Shown: piece by piece, positions 18,202 to 26,243 of the stretch | Layout: each line of letters starts with the position of its first letter | Numbering within the stretch: position 1 is the first letter of the stretch | DNA from: an uncultured Sphingomonadales bacterium | Lineage (GTDB): Bacteria > Pseudomonadota > Alphaproteobacteria > Sphingomonadales > Sphingomonadaceae | DNA: 64,000 nucleotides | Direction: 5' to 3' | Assembly (NCBI GenBank): GCA_903832325.1 | Contig: CAILBC010000006.1 | Coordinates: forward strand, 62,001 to 126,000 | Position numbers and translations under genes: made by a program | Notes under the pieces: model-generated | The model's input: the letters and a program-made list of their open reading frames with translations, nothing else | The model's database searches: none | Told to the model about the DNA's origin: nothing

Positions 18202-18965
18202 GCCAGCGTGGCCCACAGCGCGGCCGCAAAAAAGATCGCCAGCAAGCCGATGACAAATGCGCGCGCGGCATGCCGGCCAATGCCCGATGCCACCCGCACC
18301 GGCACCGCACCCACTGTGGCACCCACGCCAAACGCGATCACCGCAAACAGCAGCGCCTTGGCCATGCCGGTCAACAGCGCGTGCCCCGCCGCGCCCGACA
18401 GCGCGATCGCGGCGATTTCCCGCCACGCGACATGCGCGGCAAGGTGGATCGGGATCATCGTGCCGGCAATCGCGGCAATCGCCACGGCCAGCATGTGCAC
18501 CGGGCTGGCCAGCAGCACCGCCAGCAGCGGCGGGCCGAGCAGCCGCGGCACCGGATCATGCCCCATCGCCTCGATCGCGTCGATTTCGCGTGCCAGCGAC
18601 ATCGCGCCAAGCTGCGACGACAGATCGACCGACACGCTGCCCGATGCAAATACCCCCACCACCAGCGGCAGCACATCGCGCAGCAGCACCGCATCGAGCG
18701 TGCCGAGCACCAGCAGCGGCGCGTCATAAGCCTGCAGCAGCCTGCCCACCGACACCCCGGCGATCAGCCCGGTCAGCCCGGCCAGCGCCATCAGCGTGGG
18801 CAGTGGCCCCCAGGCAAAACGCCCCAGCGCCTGGGCCATGCCGGCCTCGGCCAGCGGATCGCCGGTCCATAGCGGGCTCCACACCCCGGTCAGCGCGCGC
18901 GCGATCAGCCAGGCGCCGGTGCCGATCGCGCGCAAGGCGCCGGTGATCCGCGTGGTCACAGCCAT
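18198..18965 (-). CDS. MlaE family lipid transport permease
   Basis: A 255-residue inner-membrane permease with about five hydrophobic segments. The family's conserved block is clear: QLGAMSLAREIDAIEAMGHDP. It should form the membrane core of the MCE lipid transporter together with the ATPase at 17494 and the MlaD protein at 15903. It overlaps the RyR-domain gene by ten bases and the ATPase gene by four. Lipid transport is therefore tied transcriptionally to the RyR, papain and caspase genes. Confidence 0.93.
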   Translation of the reverse strand: MAVTTRITGALRAIGTGAWLIARALTGVWSPLWTGDPLAEAGMAQALGRFAWGPLPTLMALAGLTGLIAGVSVGRLLQAYDAPLLVLGTLDAVLLRDVLPLVVGVFASGSVSVDLSSQLGAMSLAREIDAIEAMGHDPVPRLLGPPLLAVLLASPVHMLAVAIAAIAGTMIPIHLAAHVAWREIAAIALSGAAGHALLTGMAKALLFAVIAFGVGATVGAVPVRVASGIGRHAARAFVIGLLAIFFAAALWATLA

Positions 18966-21085
18966 GGTGCGCTGAGGATGCGGCCATCGGGGCGCAGAAT
19001 GATCGCGGGGCAGGGTGGCAGAGCCCGGCTTTCGTCGGTGATGACCAGATCGGCCCCGGCGAGCACGGCCGCACGCGGATCTTCGCCCGGCCCGATTGCC
19101 ATGATGGTATCGGCGCGGGCAAGCAGCGCGCAGGCGCTGTCACGCTGATCAACGGGCAGGGCATCGATCAGCCGCCCGGCATGGCCCGGCACGATCAGGC
19201 GGATCGGCCAGGCCATCGGCGCCATGGCCCGCCGCGCCGCGGCGTGCGCCAGCGATCCCGCAAAGATCGGCACGCGATCGGGCCATTGCGCGGCGATTGC
19301 GGGCAGAATTTGCGCCATGGCTTCAACAATCGCGTCCCCGGTGGCGCCCTCTCCGGCAGTCGGATCGATTGCCACGGTCAGCACGCGCAGCGCGCGCAAG
19401 CCGCCGGTGGCAAGCAGGCGCGTCATCACCCGCACTTGTTCGCGGTCGAGGTCTTTCACCGGCTCGGTCAGCGCATCATAGGGCACGATATCGGGATGGC
19501 GGCGCAGGTGATCATCGCGCAGCGTGCCATGGATCCACCCGTCTGACAGCTTGGCGGCCATCCAGCGATCATGTTCGGCGCGGGCCAGTTCCTCCAGCTC
19601 GTCGGGTTCCAGCCGGAACGGCGGGCCCGGGTCGGTCATGATCCGCGCGCCGATATCGCGCAATTTCAGGCGATAGCAATCCGCCACCAGCCGGTTGTCA
19701 TCGCGGAACTGCTCGCCCAGATCGTCCCATTCCTGCATCGAGGCGCGCGCACCGATGCGGTCGCCTTCGGCCAGGCGGCCTTCGAGATAGAATTCGTGGA
19801 TCGACCGGGCGAGCGCATCGGTGCGCTCCAGCATCAGGAAATCCGGATCGGCCCATTGGTCCGCGCCGCCAAAGCGGTGGATCATCGGGCAGGTCGGCGA
19901 TGGCGCGGTGCCTTCGCCGCGCAGGTGCAGCACCGGTGTGGCGCGATCGGCGGCGCGATAGTGCGCGTCAACCATCGCCGCCAGATCTTCGGCGCGGGTG
20001 CCATCGCCGGGATCGATCACCACCGCCACCGGATCGCCCTCACGCTGCGCGATCCGCGCAAAGGCTTTGGCGGGATCGGACGGATCGCAGTGTTCGAATG
20101 CCACCGGTGACAGCGCATCGGCACCGGGGTGGCGCGCGCGGAAAGCCGCCGCCAGCGCATCTGCGTCGGGCGCGATAACGATGAACCGCGGCCGCACCCC
20201 GTCGCGAAAATGGTTCCCAGCCAGCACACGCAGCACATAACGCGCGATCAAGGGGGACAGGCCAAAGGCGATGACCAGCCGGTCCGACTGGCCCAGCCGC
20301 CGGAACCGGTCCAGCGGCCATTCGCAAAACAGGTGCCGCGCGGCCAGATCATCGGGTGCGACAAAACGCAGGCGCGCCAGGGCCTGGCCGGTGCGTGCGG
20401 CGACCGCTTCCAGATCCCGGCGCTGCACCGGATCATCGATCTGCACCATTACGGCCAGGGGATCGCCCCCGGGCCGGCTCCGGCTCACCGCATCCAGCAC
20501 CCGCGTTGCCAGCGCCACATTGCGCTGGCCATCATCGCCCAGCACCAGCATCGCGCGTGCCGTGCCAAGCCCAAGCGCGGTGACCGAACGGGCCGCATCG
20601 CCCAGCGGAACACGCGCTGCACTTTGCGCACGCGCGCGGCGGACCCCGCCTGCATGCGCGTCATCGTGCCACAACAGCACTGCGCCGCCGCGATCCACCT
20701 CATGCTGCGCAGCCGCTTCGGCCAGCGGCCCGTCGCCGGCGATCACCAGATGATCACCGCGCGCACGGATCAGGCGCCGGCGCAACGCTGCGCCGAGCCC
20801 GGCCCGCACGAGCGCCAGTGCCAGCGCGATCGCCATGACCGGCAGCGCCAGCGCGGCCAGCGCGATCAGCAGCGGCGGCTCGGCCAGATCGAACCGCGCC
20901 GGCAGCCGGCCCAGCACCAGCGCCACCAGGTCACCAAACAGATCACGGACAGGATGTGGCCCGGGGGCGATCAGCAACCCGCCAAGGCCGGCCAGAACCG
21001 CGAGCACAAGCCCGGCAGCGCAGATCCGCACCGGCCGGCGCAGCGCTGCCGCGACGAAGCCGGATGCGGTGCCGGATGCGGTCAT
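18956..21085 (-). CDS. membrane-anchored TrkA/Rossmann protein with ryanodine-receptor (RyR) domain
   Basis: A 709-residue protein. Two N-terminal membrane helices (about 19-42 and 68-95) precede a TrkA-N-like nucleotide-binding region (about 108-250, HLVIAGDGPLAEAA). A second Rossmann-like region follows (about 265-390). The RyR domain spans about 440-556 and shows AEHDRWMAAKLSDGWIHG and YDALTEPVKDLDREQ. A C-terminal alpha/beta domain (563-709) is unrecognised. RyR domains were named from calcium-release channels; in bacteria they are linked to ligand sensing in conflict systems, and nucleotide binding is inferred here. Spacing to the upstream protease gene is only ten bases. Confidence 0.85.
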   Translation of the reverse strand: MTASGTASGFVAAALRRPVRICAAGLVLAVLAGLGGLLIAPGPHPVRDLFGDLVALVLGRLPARFDLAEPPLLIALAALALPVMAIALALALVRAGLGAALRRRLIRARGDHLVIAGDGPLAEAAAQHEVDRGGAVLLWHDDAHAGGVRRARAQSAARVPLGDAARSVTALGLGTARAMLVLGDDGQRNVALATRVLDAVSRSRPGGDPLAVMVQIDDPVQRRDLEAVAARTGQALARLRFVAPDDLAARHLFCEWPLDRFRRLGQSDRLVIAFGLSPLIARYVLRVLAGNHFRDGVRPRFIVIAPDADALAAAFRARHPGADALSPVAFEHCDPSDPAKAFARIAQREGDPVAVVIDPGDGTRAEDLAAMVDAHYRAADRATPVLHLRGEGTAPSPTCPMIHRFGGADQWADPDFLMLERTDALARSIHEFYLEGRLAEGDRIGARASMQEWDDLGEQFRDDNRLVADCYRLKLRDIGARIMTDPGPPFRLEPDELEELARAEHDRWMAAKLSDGWIHGTLRDDHLRRHPDIVPYDALTEPVKDLDREQVRVMTRLLATGGLRALRVLTVAIDPTAGEGATGDAIVEAMAQILPAIAAQWPDRVPIFAGSLAHAAARRAMAPMAWPIRLIVPGHAGRLIDALPVDQRDSACALLARADTIMAIGPGEDPRAAVLAGADLVITDESRALPPCPAIILRPDGRILSAPWL

Positions 21086-21095
21086 CCCCGGTCGA

Positions 21096-22724
21096 TCAGC
21101 CCTGGGTGTGCAGGCGCAGCAGGGCCGCCGATACGGTGCCCGGTGCGGCGCGGATCAGCTTTGCGGTCAACCCCGAAAGGAACTGCCGCTCGGTGCCATA
21201 CGTTTCCAGCTCGCTGCCGAACAACGGCTGGGCCGAGGATATTGCAATCACGGTTTCCGCGCCAAAGGGCGCCCCCACTTCAAACCGCACTTGCCCGGGG
21301 CCGCCGGTGCCGATCACGATATGGCGATGGCCGCGCCGATCGGGATCGGGCTGGCCGTGATAAAGCGTGACCGCGCTGCCATCGGCCTGAAGGTAGATCA
21401 CGCTCAGATAGGGGCGCGCCGCGGTGGTTTCGGCACTGATGCCGAATTTGTCGCCCGCTTTCATCTGCACCGGGTCACCCTGCCGCGGTGTTCCGCTTTC
21501 GGTTTCGGCAACCAGTTTCACTCCGCCCAGCGCGAGCGGCGTCGCGAGCGTGGTTTCGGCCTCGCATTGTGGCCAGGGATGATAATCCATCGCCCAATGC
21601 GCCTTTGGATCGACCGCGATCAGCGCCTTGTGCAGCGTATCGAGCGCCTCTTCGCTGCCGGCAAACCCGGTCAGTGTCAGACTGTCGCCCTTTTGCTCAA
21701 GCCGGGCAATGCCGCAAGGCACGGCGGCAATTTGCGCATCGAGCGCCTGGCGCGGGGTCAGGCCGGGGTCTGCCGCGGGCCCGACCGGGGCGTCTGCCGG
21801 GCTTTGCAGCGCATAGGCTTCGCCCGCCAGCCGCTTGAACGTGTCATAGCCGATCCAGATATAGCCGCCATCGCCCCAGCCGGTGCCCCAGCTGTTGATC
21901 ACGCGGAACGCCTGGCGTTCATCATCATAGCCGACCACGGTCATCGCGTGCCAATTGGTGCTTTCCGCGCTGGCGTGTTCGTAAATCCCCGATCCGGTGA
22001 AGTTCATGAAATCCTGCGGCGCCGGCATGGCAAAGACCACCGGCTGCTGCAGAAACAGCGCGCCCTTGATATCGTCGATGCGCACTGGCGATTGCCAATC
22101 GTGCGCGCGTTCACGATCGATCGCACGGAAATCGCCCAGCCGCTGATCGGACTGCGCGCCAACCAGCGAATGCGCCACCGGATTGGCGCACTGATCAGGA
22201 TTGTCGGGAAATTCGGCGAACGATACGGTGCCTTCGGATTTCAGCAGATTGAGCGCGTCGGTCATCCGCGTGGGCACGCTGCAACTTGATCCGCTGGGCC
22301 GCAGGCGGTTGTAGACATAGGCCGGGCTGGGTTCTTCGGCAGCGCTGCGCGGACGATGGCCCAGCGATCGCCCCCGCAAATAGCCGAGCCCCGAATAGGC
22401 CGTGGCCCAGGCGGTGCAATCGGGCTTTGGATACTGGTCACCGGGCAGCGGAAACAGCGGCGAGAGATCGATATGGCGCGGCTCCCACGCGCGAAACGCG
22501 CCCATCTTGGGCAGCGCATCGTATTCTTCGGGCGAGATCGGCACAAGGCCGGTGGGATAATGCCGCGCCGCTGCCGGTGCGGCCGGAGCGGCCGGTGCGG
22601 CCTGGGCCTGAGCACTCTGGGCCTGAGCACCTTGGCCCTGGGCACCTTGGGCCCAAATCGTGCTGCACAAGGCCAACAGCGTGCCCAGCCATATCCGCAT
22701 CATGGTCTTCCGCCCCGTCATCAT
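21096..22724 (-). CDS. exported papain-like (C1) peptidase with DUF4384-like domain
   Basis: A 542-residue exported cysteine protease. After a signal peptide and an Ala/Gln/Pro-rich linker with short repeats, the papain fold is shown by Cys103 (DCTAWATAYSGLGYL), His259 (NWHAMTVVGYDD) and Asn277 (NSWGTGWGDGGY). All three catalytic residues are present. Residues about 405-500 resemble DUF4384 (GDKFGISAETT, YLSVIYLQADGSAVTLY), a module often joined to caspase-like peptidases. It lies between the outer-membrane barrel and RyR genes in one operon. Periplasmic action is inferred from the signal peptide. Confidence 0.88.
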   Translation of the reverse strand: MMTGRKTMMRIWLGTLLALCSTIWAQGAQGQGAQAQSAQAQAAPAAPAAPAAARHYPTGLVPISPEEYDALPKMGAFRAWEPRHIDLSPLFPLPGDQYPKPDCTAWATAYSGLGYLRGRSLGHRPRSAAEEPSPAYVYNRLRPSGSSCSVPTRMTDALNLLKSEGTVSFAEFPDNPDQCANPVAHSLVGAQSDQRLGDFRAIDRERAHDWQSPVRIDDIKGALFLQQPVVFAMPAPQDFMNFTGSGIYEHASAESTNWHAMTVVGYDDERQAFRVINSWGTGWGDGGYIWIGYDTFKRLAGEAYALQSPADAPVGPAADPGLTPRQALDAQIAAVPCGIARLEQKGDSLTLTGFAGSEEALDTLHKALIAVDPKAHWAMDYHPWPQCEAETTLATPLALGGVKLVAETESGTPRQGDPVQMKAGDKFGISAETTAARPYLSVIYLQADGSAVTLYHGQPDPDRRGHRHIVIGTGGPGQVRFEVGAPFGAETVIAISSAQPLFGSELETYGTERQFLSGLTAKLIRAAPGTVSAALLRLHTQG

Positions 22725-22754
22725 GCCACCCCCGGCATTACAGCATTGCTTGCA

Positions 22755-23687
22755 TCAGAAACGGTAACCCAGCGTGATCGTGCCCGCGTCATAACCGCTG
22801 TTTTTGGAAAAGGCGAAGTCGCTGTGGGTATAGAGCAGGCCGATGCGGATCTGTTCAAAGCGGTTTTTCTGTTCCGCCTCGCGCGTGCGCACGCCGATGC
22901 TCAGGCCCAGTTCGTGCTCGTGCTTGTACAGCGTCGGGTCTTTGGTCGAAACAGTGTAGACATAGCTGGCGCGCAGCGAAGCCTGGCGGCCGAACATCCG
23001 GCTTTTCAGCGGCAATTGATAGGCGATGCCGTTGCGGAACACCCAGTTCACCGTCGGCGCGAAATATTTCTGCGACGTGATCAGCTTGGCCGAATGGGTA
23101 TAGGCAACTGCGTTGCCGATGATCAGATCGCCGCGCCCGACCTGGCGGATCTGGTACCGGCTGGACAGCGATCCGGTCGCCAGTTCGCCATTGCCGCCGA
23201 AATAGTCGCTCGCTGCGGCCACGCCATAGGACACGCGCGGGGTAAGAATCCAGTTGGGCCGCGCGGGCAGTTCCAGCCCGACATTGACTGTGCCCATCAC
23301 CGCGGTATCGCCCTTTTCGGTGCCAAAACTGGTCGTCACCGTTCCGGCATGCAGCACATTGATCGGCGCATCGATCACCAGCCGGGCGCGGCTGCCCTTG
23401 AACACGCGCCGCGCATGCTGATAGCGCACATCATACCGCTGCCCGGTCTGCCCCGGGGTGCCCCAATACGTCAGCGCGCCGCCGATCGTATCGGCATCGC
23501 CTTCTGGACCAAAGCGGTCTTCGCCTTCGGGCTGAACATCTTCGAGATCGAGCGCGCTGCGCATCGCCTGAAACTGGACGCTGTTGGGGCTGCCATAGGT
23601 GGGGTAATAGGCGCCGCCATAAGTCTGCGCGCGCGCGGCGCCAGGTATCAGTGCCAGCCCCGCAATCACGGCCATGGTCTTGTTCAA
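22755..23687 (-). CDS. outer-membrane beta-barrel protein of unknown function
   Basis: A 310-residue exported protein with a signal peptide (MAVIAGLALIPGAARAQ). Alternating aromatic/hydrophobic strands and a terminal phenylalanine (ITLGYRF) are typical of outer-membrane barrels recognised by BamA. I do not recognise the specific family. It lies 30 bases before the papain-like gene and 73 bases after the caspase fusion, so it is probably the outer-membrane component of the island. Confidence 0.82.
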   Translation of the reverse strand: MNKTMAVIAGLALIPGAARAQTYGGAYYPTYGSPNSVQFQAMRSALDLEDVQPEGEDRFGPEGDADTIGGALTYWGTPGQTGQRYDVRYQHARRVFKGSRARLVIDAPINVLHAGTVTTSFGTEKGDTAVMGTVNVGLELPARPNWILTPRVSYGVAAASDYFGGNGELATGSLSSRYQIRQVGRGDLIIGNAVAYTHSAKLITSQKYFAPTVNWVFRNGIAYQLPLKSRMFGRQASLRASYVYTVSTKDPTLYKHEHELGLSIGVRTREAEQKNRFEQIRIGLLYTHSDFAFSKNSGYDAGTITLGYRF

Positions 23688-23760
23688 CGGATGTACCCTC
23701 TCATGCTGGTTGCGGCGTTGGTTTCGCCGCTTGTCGTGGTTTGTGGATGGCGAATGCAGG

Positions 23761-25422
23761 TCATGGCATCACCTCGTCGGGGCGCAGATCGCGCACCACG
23801 CGCAGGCCCATGTCATCGCGTTTGTGCCCGCCGGCGATGGCGAGCCGGCTGGCCGCGCGCAATTCATCGGGCGCGCTTTGAAACGATCCGCCGCGCGCGA
23901 TCCGGCTGTGGCACGCGGCATCGGCGCAGCCATCGGACCATTCCCACACATTGCCGTTCATCTGGTACAGACCAAAGGCGTTGGGCGGATAGGCATTCAC
24001 CGCCTCGGGATAGCCGCGATAGGGCGCGGTTGGCGATTTGCGATAGCTCGCGGTCTGGTCGTAATTGGCATCGCCGGGGCTGATCGTATCGCCCCAGGGA
24101 AAGGCGGTGGAGGCCCCGGCGCGATCGGCATATTCCCATTCGCGATCGGTCGGCAGGCGATAGGCCAGGCCCGATTGCACGGTCAACCAGGCCACAAAGC
24201 CCTGCGCATCGGTAAAGCTGATCCCGGTGGCGGGAATTTGCGGATTGGGGTTTTCCTTCGACCAGTCGGCAATCGGCCGGCACGCCTTGTCGCGCACGCA
24301 GGCCGCCCATTCGGCAATGGTCACCTCATAAACGCCCATGGCAAAGGCGTGGTCGATGCGTTCATCATGCTGCACCGGTTCGTCGCGGCTGCGCCCGGGC
24401 TCTGCCACGGGTGATCCGATCGTGGCGAGACCCGCTGGCACGATCCGCATAAAGGGACAATTGGCGCAATCATAGAACCGGCCTGCGCTGGCCGGATCGC
24501 ACGTGATGAAACAGGGCGGTTCGCCCTGCAGGCCATAATCAAAGGTCGGTTTCTGGAACCGGCTGCCGCTGCGCGCCGCGTTCATCGCCACCCGGTCGGA
24601 TGTGCGTTTCAGCGCGGTGGCGATGTTTTGCTGCGGGCGACGGATTTCCTCGGCCAGCACGCGCGAAAAGGTGCCATCATCAAACGCGACCTGGTCCGCG
24701 CTGGTCGAAAATGCCACGAGATAGCCCTGATCGGGCCGCAGCAAAGTGTCTGAGGCGCGCACCAGCCGGCGCAGACCCTTTGTGCCGTCGGGCGCGGCAG
24801 GATCGGGCGCGGGGGCAGAGGTGCTGACCGGAGCCGGTGGCTCGTTGAGCACATTGCGGCACATGTCGAGGATGATCAGCACGTTTTTCGCGCCCGACCC
24901 CAGCAGCGTGCGGGCCAATGCGGCGCGGGTCAGCACGGTCGCCGGCGCAGACAGGCTGCGCCCGGCATCAACCGGCAGCAGCATGACATCGCCATACGTG
25001 CTGAGCGCCGCACCGTGGCCGGAAAAATACAGCACCCCGAACGCATCGGGACCGGCCGCCTTCAACCTGTCGCGAAACACCGCCAGCGCCGCCTGCATCT
25101 GGTCGAGTGTGAGATCGCGGTGCACAGTGACATTGCCCGTGACATTGGCCGTGACATTGGCCGTCCCTGTGCCGGAACCGGGGCCCGGAGCAGCGGCATC
25201 GGCAAACCCCGCCGCGTTCAAAGCCGTGGCGACCCGGTCCCCATCTTCGCCCGTGGCATGGAGCACATCAAACGACTGATAGGCGCCATTGGCGATAACC
25301 AGCGCAATCCGCGCCTCGCGCGCCTGCGCAGCACCAGCGAACAACACCGCAACTAGCGCCGCAAGGGAAAACAGCCAGCCATAGCAAGCATCCGGCAGTC
25401 GGTTCCTGCCGGACAAAGTCAC
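23761..25422 (-). CDS. caspase-like (C14) peptidase fused to formylglycine-generating-enzyme-type domain
   Basis: A 553-residue exported protein. After a signal peptide, the caspase-like domain (about 36-300) shows the catalytic dyad as His136 in YFSGHG and Cys188 in LDMCRN. Residues 325-545 form an FGE/SUMF1-type domain (MGVYEVTIAEWAAC, RLPTDREWEYADRAG, NGNVWEWSDGC, ARGGSF). Such domains in peptidase fusions usually act as binding modules rather than sulfatase activators. A repeat NVTANVTGNVT near residue 90 is a recent tandem expansion. The GTG start overlaps the upstream stop as GTGA. Confidence 0.9.
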   Translation of the reverse strand: MTLSGRNRLPDACYGWLFSLAALVAVLFAGAAQAREARIALVIANGAYQSFDVLHATGEDGDRVATALNAAGFADAAAPGPGSGTGTANVTANVTGNVTVHRDLTLDQMQAALAVFRDRLKAAGPDAFGVLYFSGHGAALSTYGDVMLLPVDAGRSLSAPATVLTRAALARTLLGSGAKNVLIILDMCRNVLNEPPAPVSTSAPAPDPAAPDGTKGLRRLVRASDTLLRPDQGYLVAFSTSADQVAFDDGTFSRVLAEEIRRPQQNIATALKRTSDRVAMNAARSGSRFQKPTFDYGLQGEPPCFITCDPASAGRFYDCANCPFMRIVPAGLATIGSPVAEPGRSRDEPVQHDERIDHAFAMGVYEVTIAEWAACVRDKACRPIADWSKENPNPQIPATGISFTDAQGFVAWLTVQSGLAYRLPTDREWEYADRAGASTAFPWGDTISPGDANYDQTASYRKSPTAPYRGYPEAVNAYPPNAFGLYQMNGNVWEWSDGCADAACHSRIARGGSFQSAPDELRAASRLAIAGGHKRDDMGLRVVRDLRPDEVMP

Positions 25423-26111
25423 TGTACCGACCTGGGCTTGAATTCCACCTGGGTTACCGCGCCGACCAGCCCATCGACATGGAGCACCACGTCATACGTA
25501 TCGGCCGCGGCATAGGCGTTTTGCGCCGGGCCGCCGAACAGGCCGCGCAGGAACGAAAAGAACCCGCGGTTTTCGGCGCAATACGTATCGACCGAGACAA
25601 TCCCGCCCGACGATTTCACTTCGGCAATCCACGGCGCCAGTTCGGGCGGGGTGGGGCCGCTGACCGCAAAAGGCTGCGCGATATCGACGATCACCGGCCC
25701 GGCGTTCGGTGGTCCGGCCTTGCGCACCAGTTGGTCGCGCAAGGCCGTGCGAAACCCGCCCGATCCGCCCAGCGTGACATCGCTTTTGGCAAAGGGGTGG
25801 TCGCAGGTCCGGACCATTGGCGATGGCGCTGGTGGCGCGGGTGGCGGCGGGGGCGGGGCAGGAGGTGGAGAAGGCGGGGCAGGAGGAGGTGGGGCGGGTG
25901 CAGGATCGGCCGGTGTGGCAGTTGTCGGCCGCAGGATGATCACGCCGCGCGTGTTGCCCGTGCGTGCGCCGTCTGGCCCGGCGGGGTTCGCCGGCGGATT
26001 GGATGTTTGCGCTGAAACCGGCGCAACCACCACCAGCGCCGCAACAATCGGGATCACTATCGTATGCGATAATCCGTAATGACGACGCAACATCCCGGCC
26101 ATTCCCCCCAA
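25419..26111 (-). CDS. exported proline-rich protein of unknown function
   Basis: A 230-residue exported protein that opens the minus-strand operon. A signal peptide (IVIPIVAALVVVAPVSAQ) is followed by a Pro/Ala-rich linker (about residues 65-95). A globular C-terminal region (100-230) has two cysteines and the segment FFSFLRGLFGG. I recognise no family. Its stop overlaps the caspase-fusion GTG start, so the two are coupled. It may be a partner or inhibitor of the caspase, but nothing in the sequence shows this. Confidence 0.72.
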   Translation of the reverse strand: MGGMAGMLRRHYGLSHTIVIPIVAALVVVAPVSAQTSNPPANPAGPDGARTGNTRGVIILRPTTATPADPAPAPPPPAPPSPPPAPPPPPPAPPAPSPMVRTCDHPFAKSDVTLGGSGGFRTALRDQLVRKAGPPNAGPVIVDIAQPFAVSGPTPPELAPWIAEVKSSGGIVSVDTYCAENRGFFSFLRGLFGGPAQNAYAAADTYDVVLHVDGLVGAVTQVEFKPRSVQ

Positions 26112-26243
26112 GGCATTGCTTTACCCCGTACTAAGGTTAGTATCCCGTTGACGTTGCGGCAACACCCAAATCCAGTATTTCTGCGGATGGGCTTTTCTGG
26201 TCACAGGGCCGGTTTGTTGCAGCACAATGGGGGACAGGCAGTG
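26112..26243. promoter_or_regulatory. divergent control region of the caspase island
   Basis: This gap separates the seven-gene minus operon from the plus-strand caspase. A perfect inverted repeat TACTAA-GG-TTAGTA lies at 26129-26142, about 20 bases from the minus-strand start, followed by TTGACG near 26149. The palindrome is a good candidate operator that could control both directions, perhaps through the LuxR-type regulator at 29809. Confidence 0.55.
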
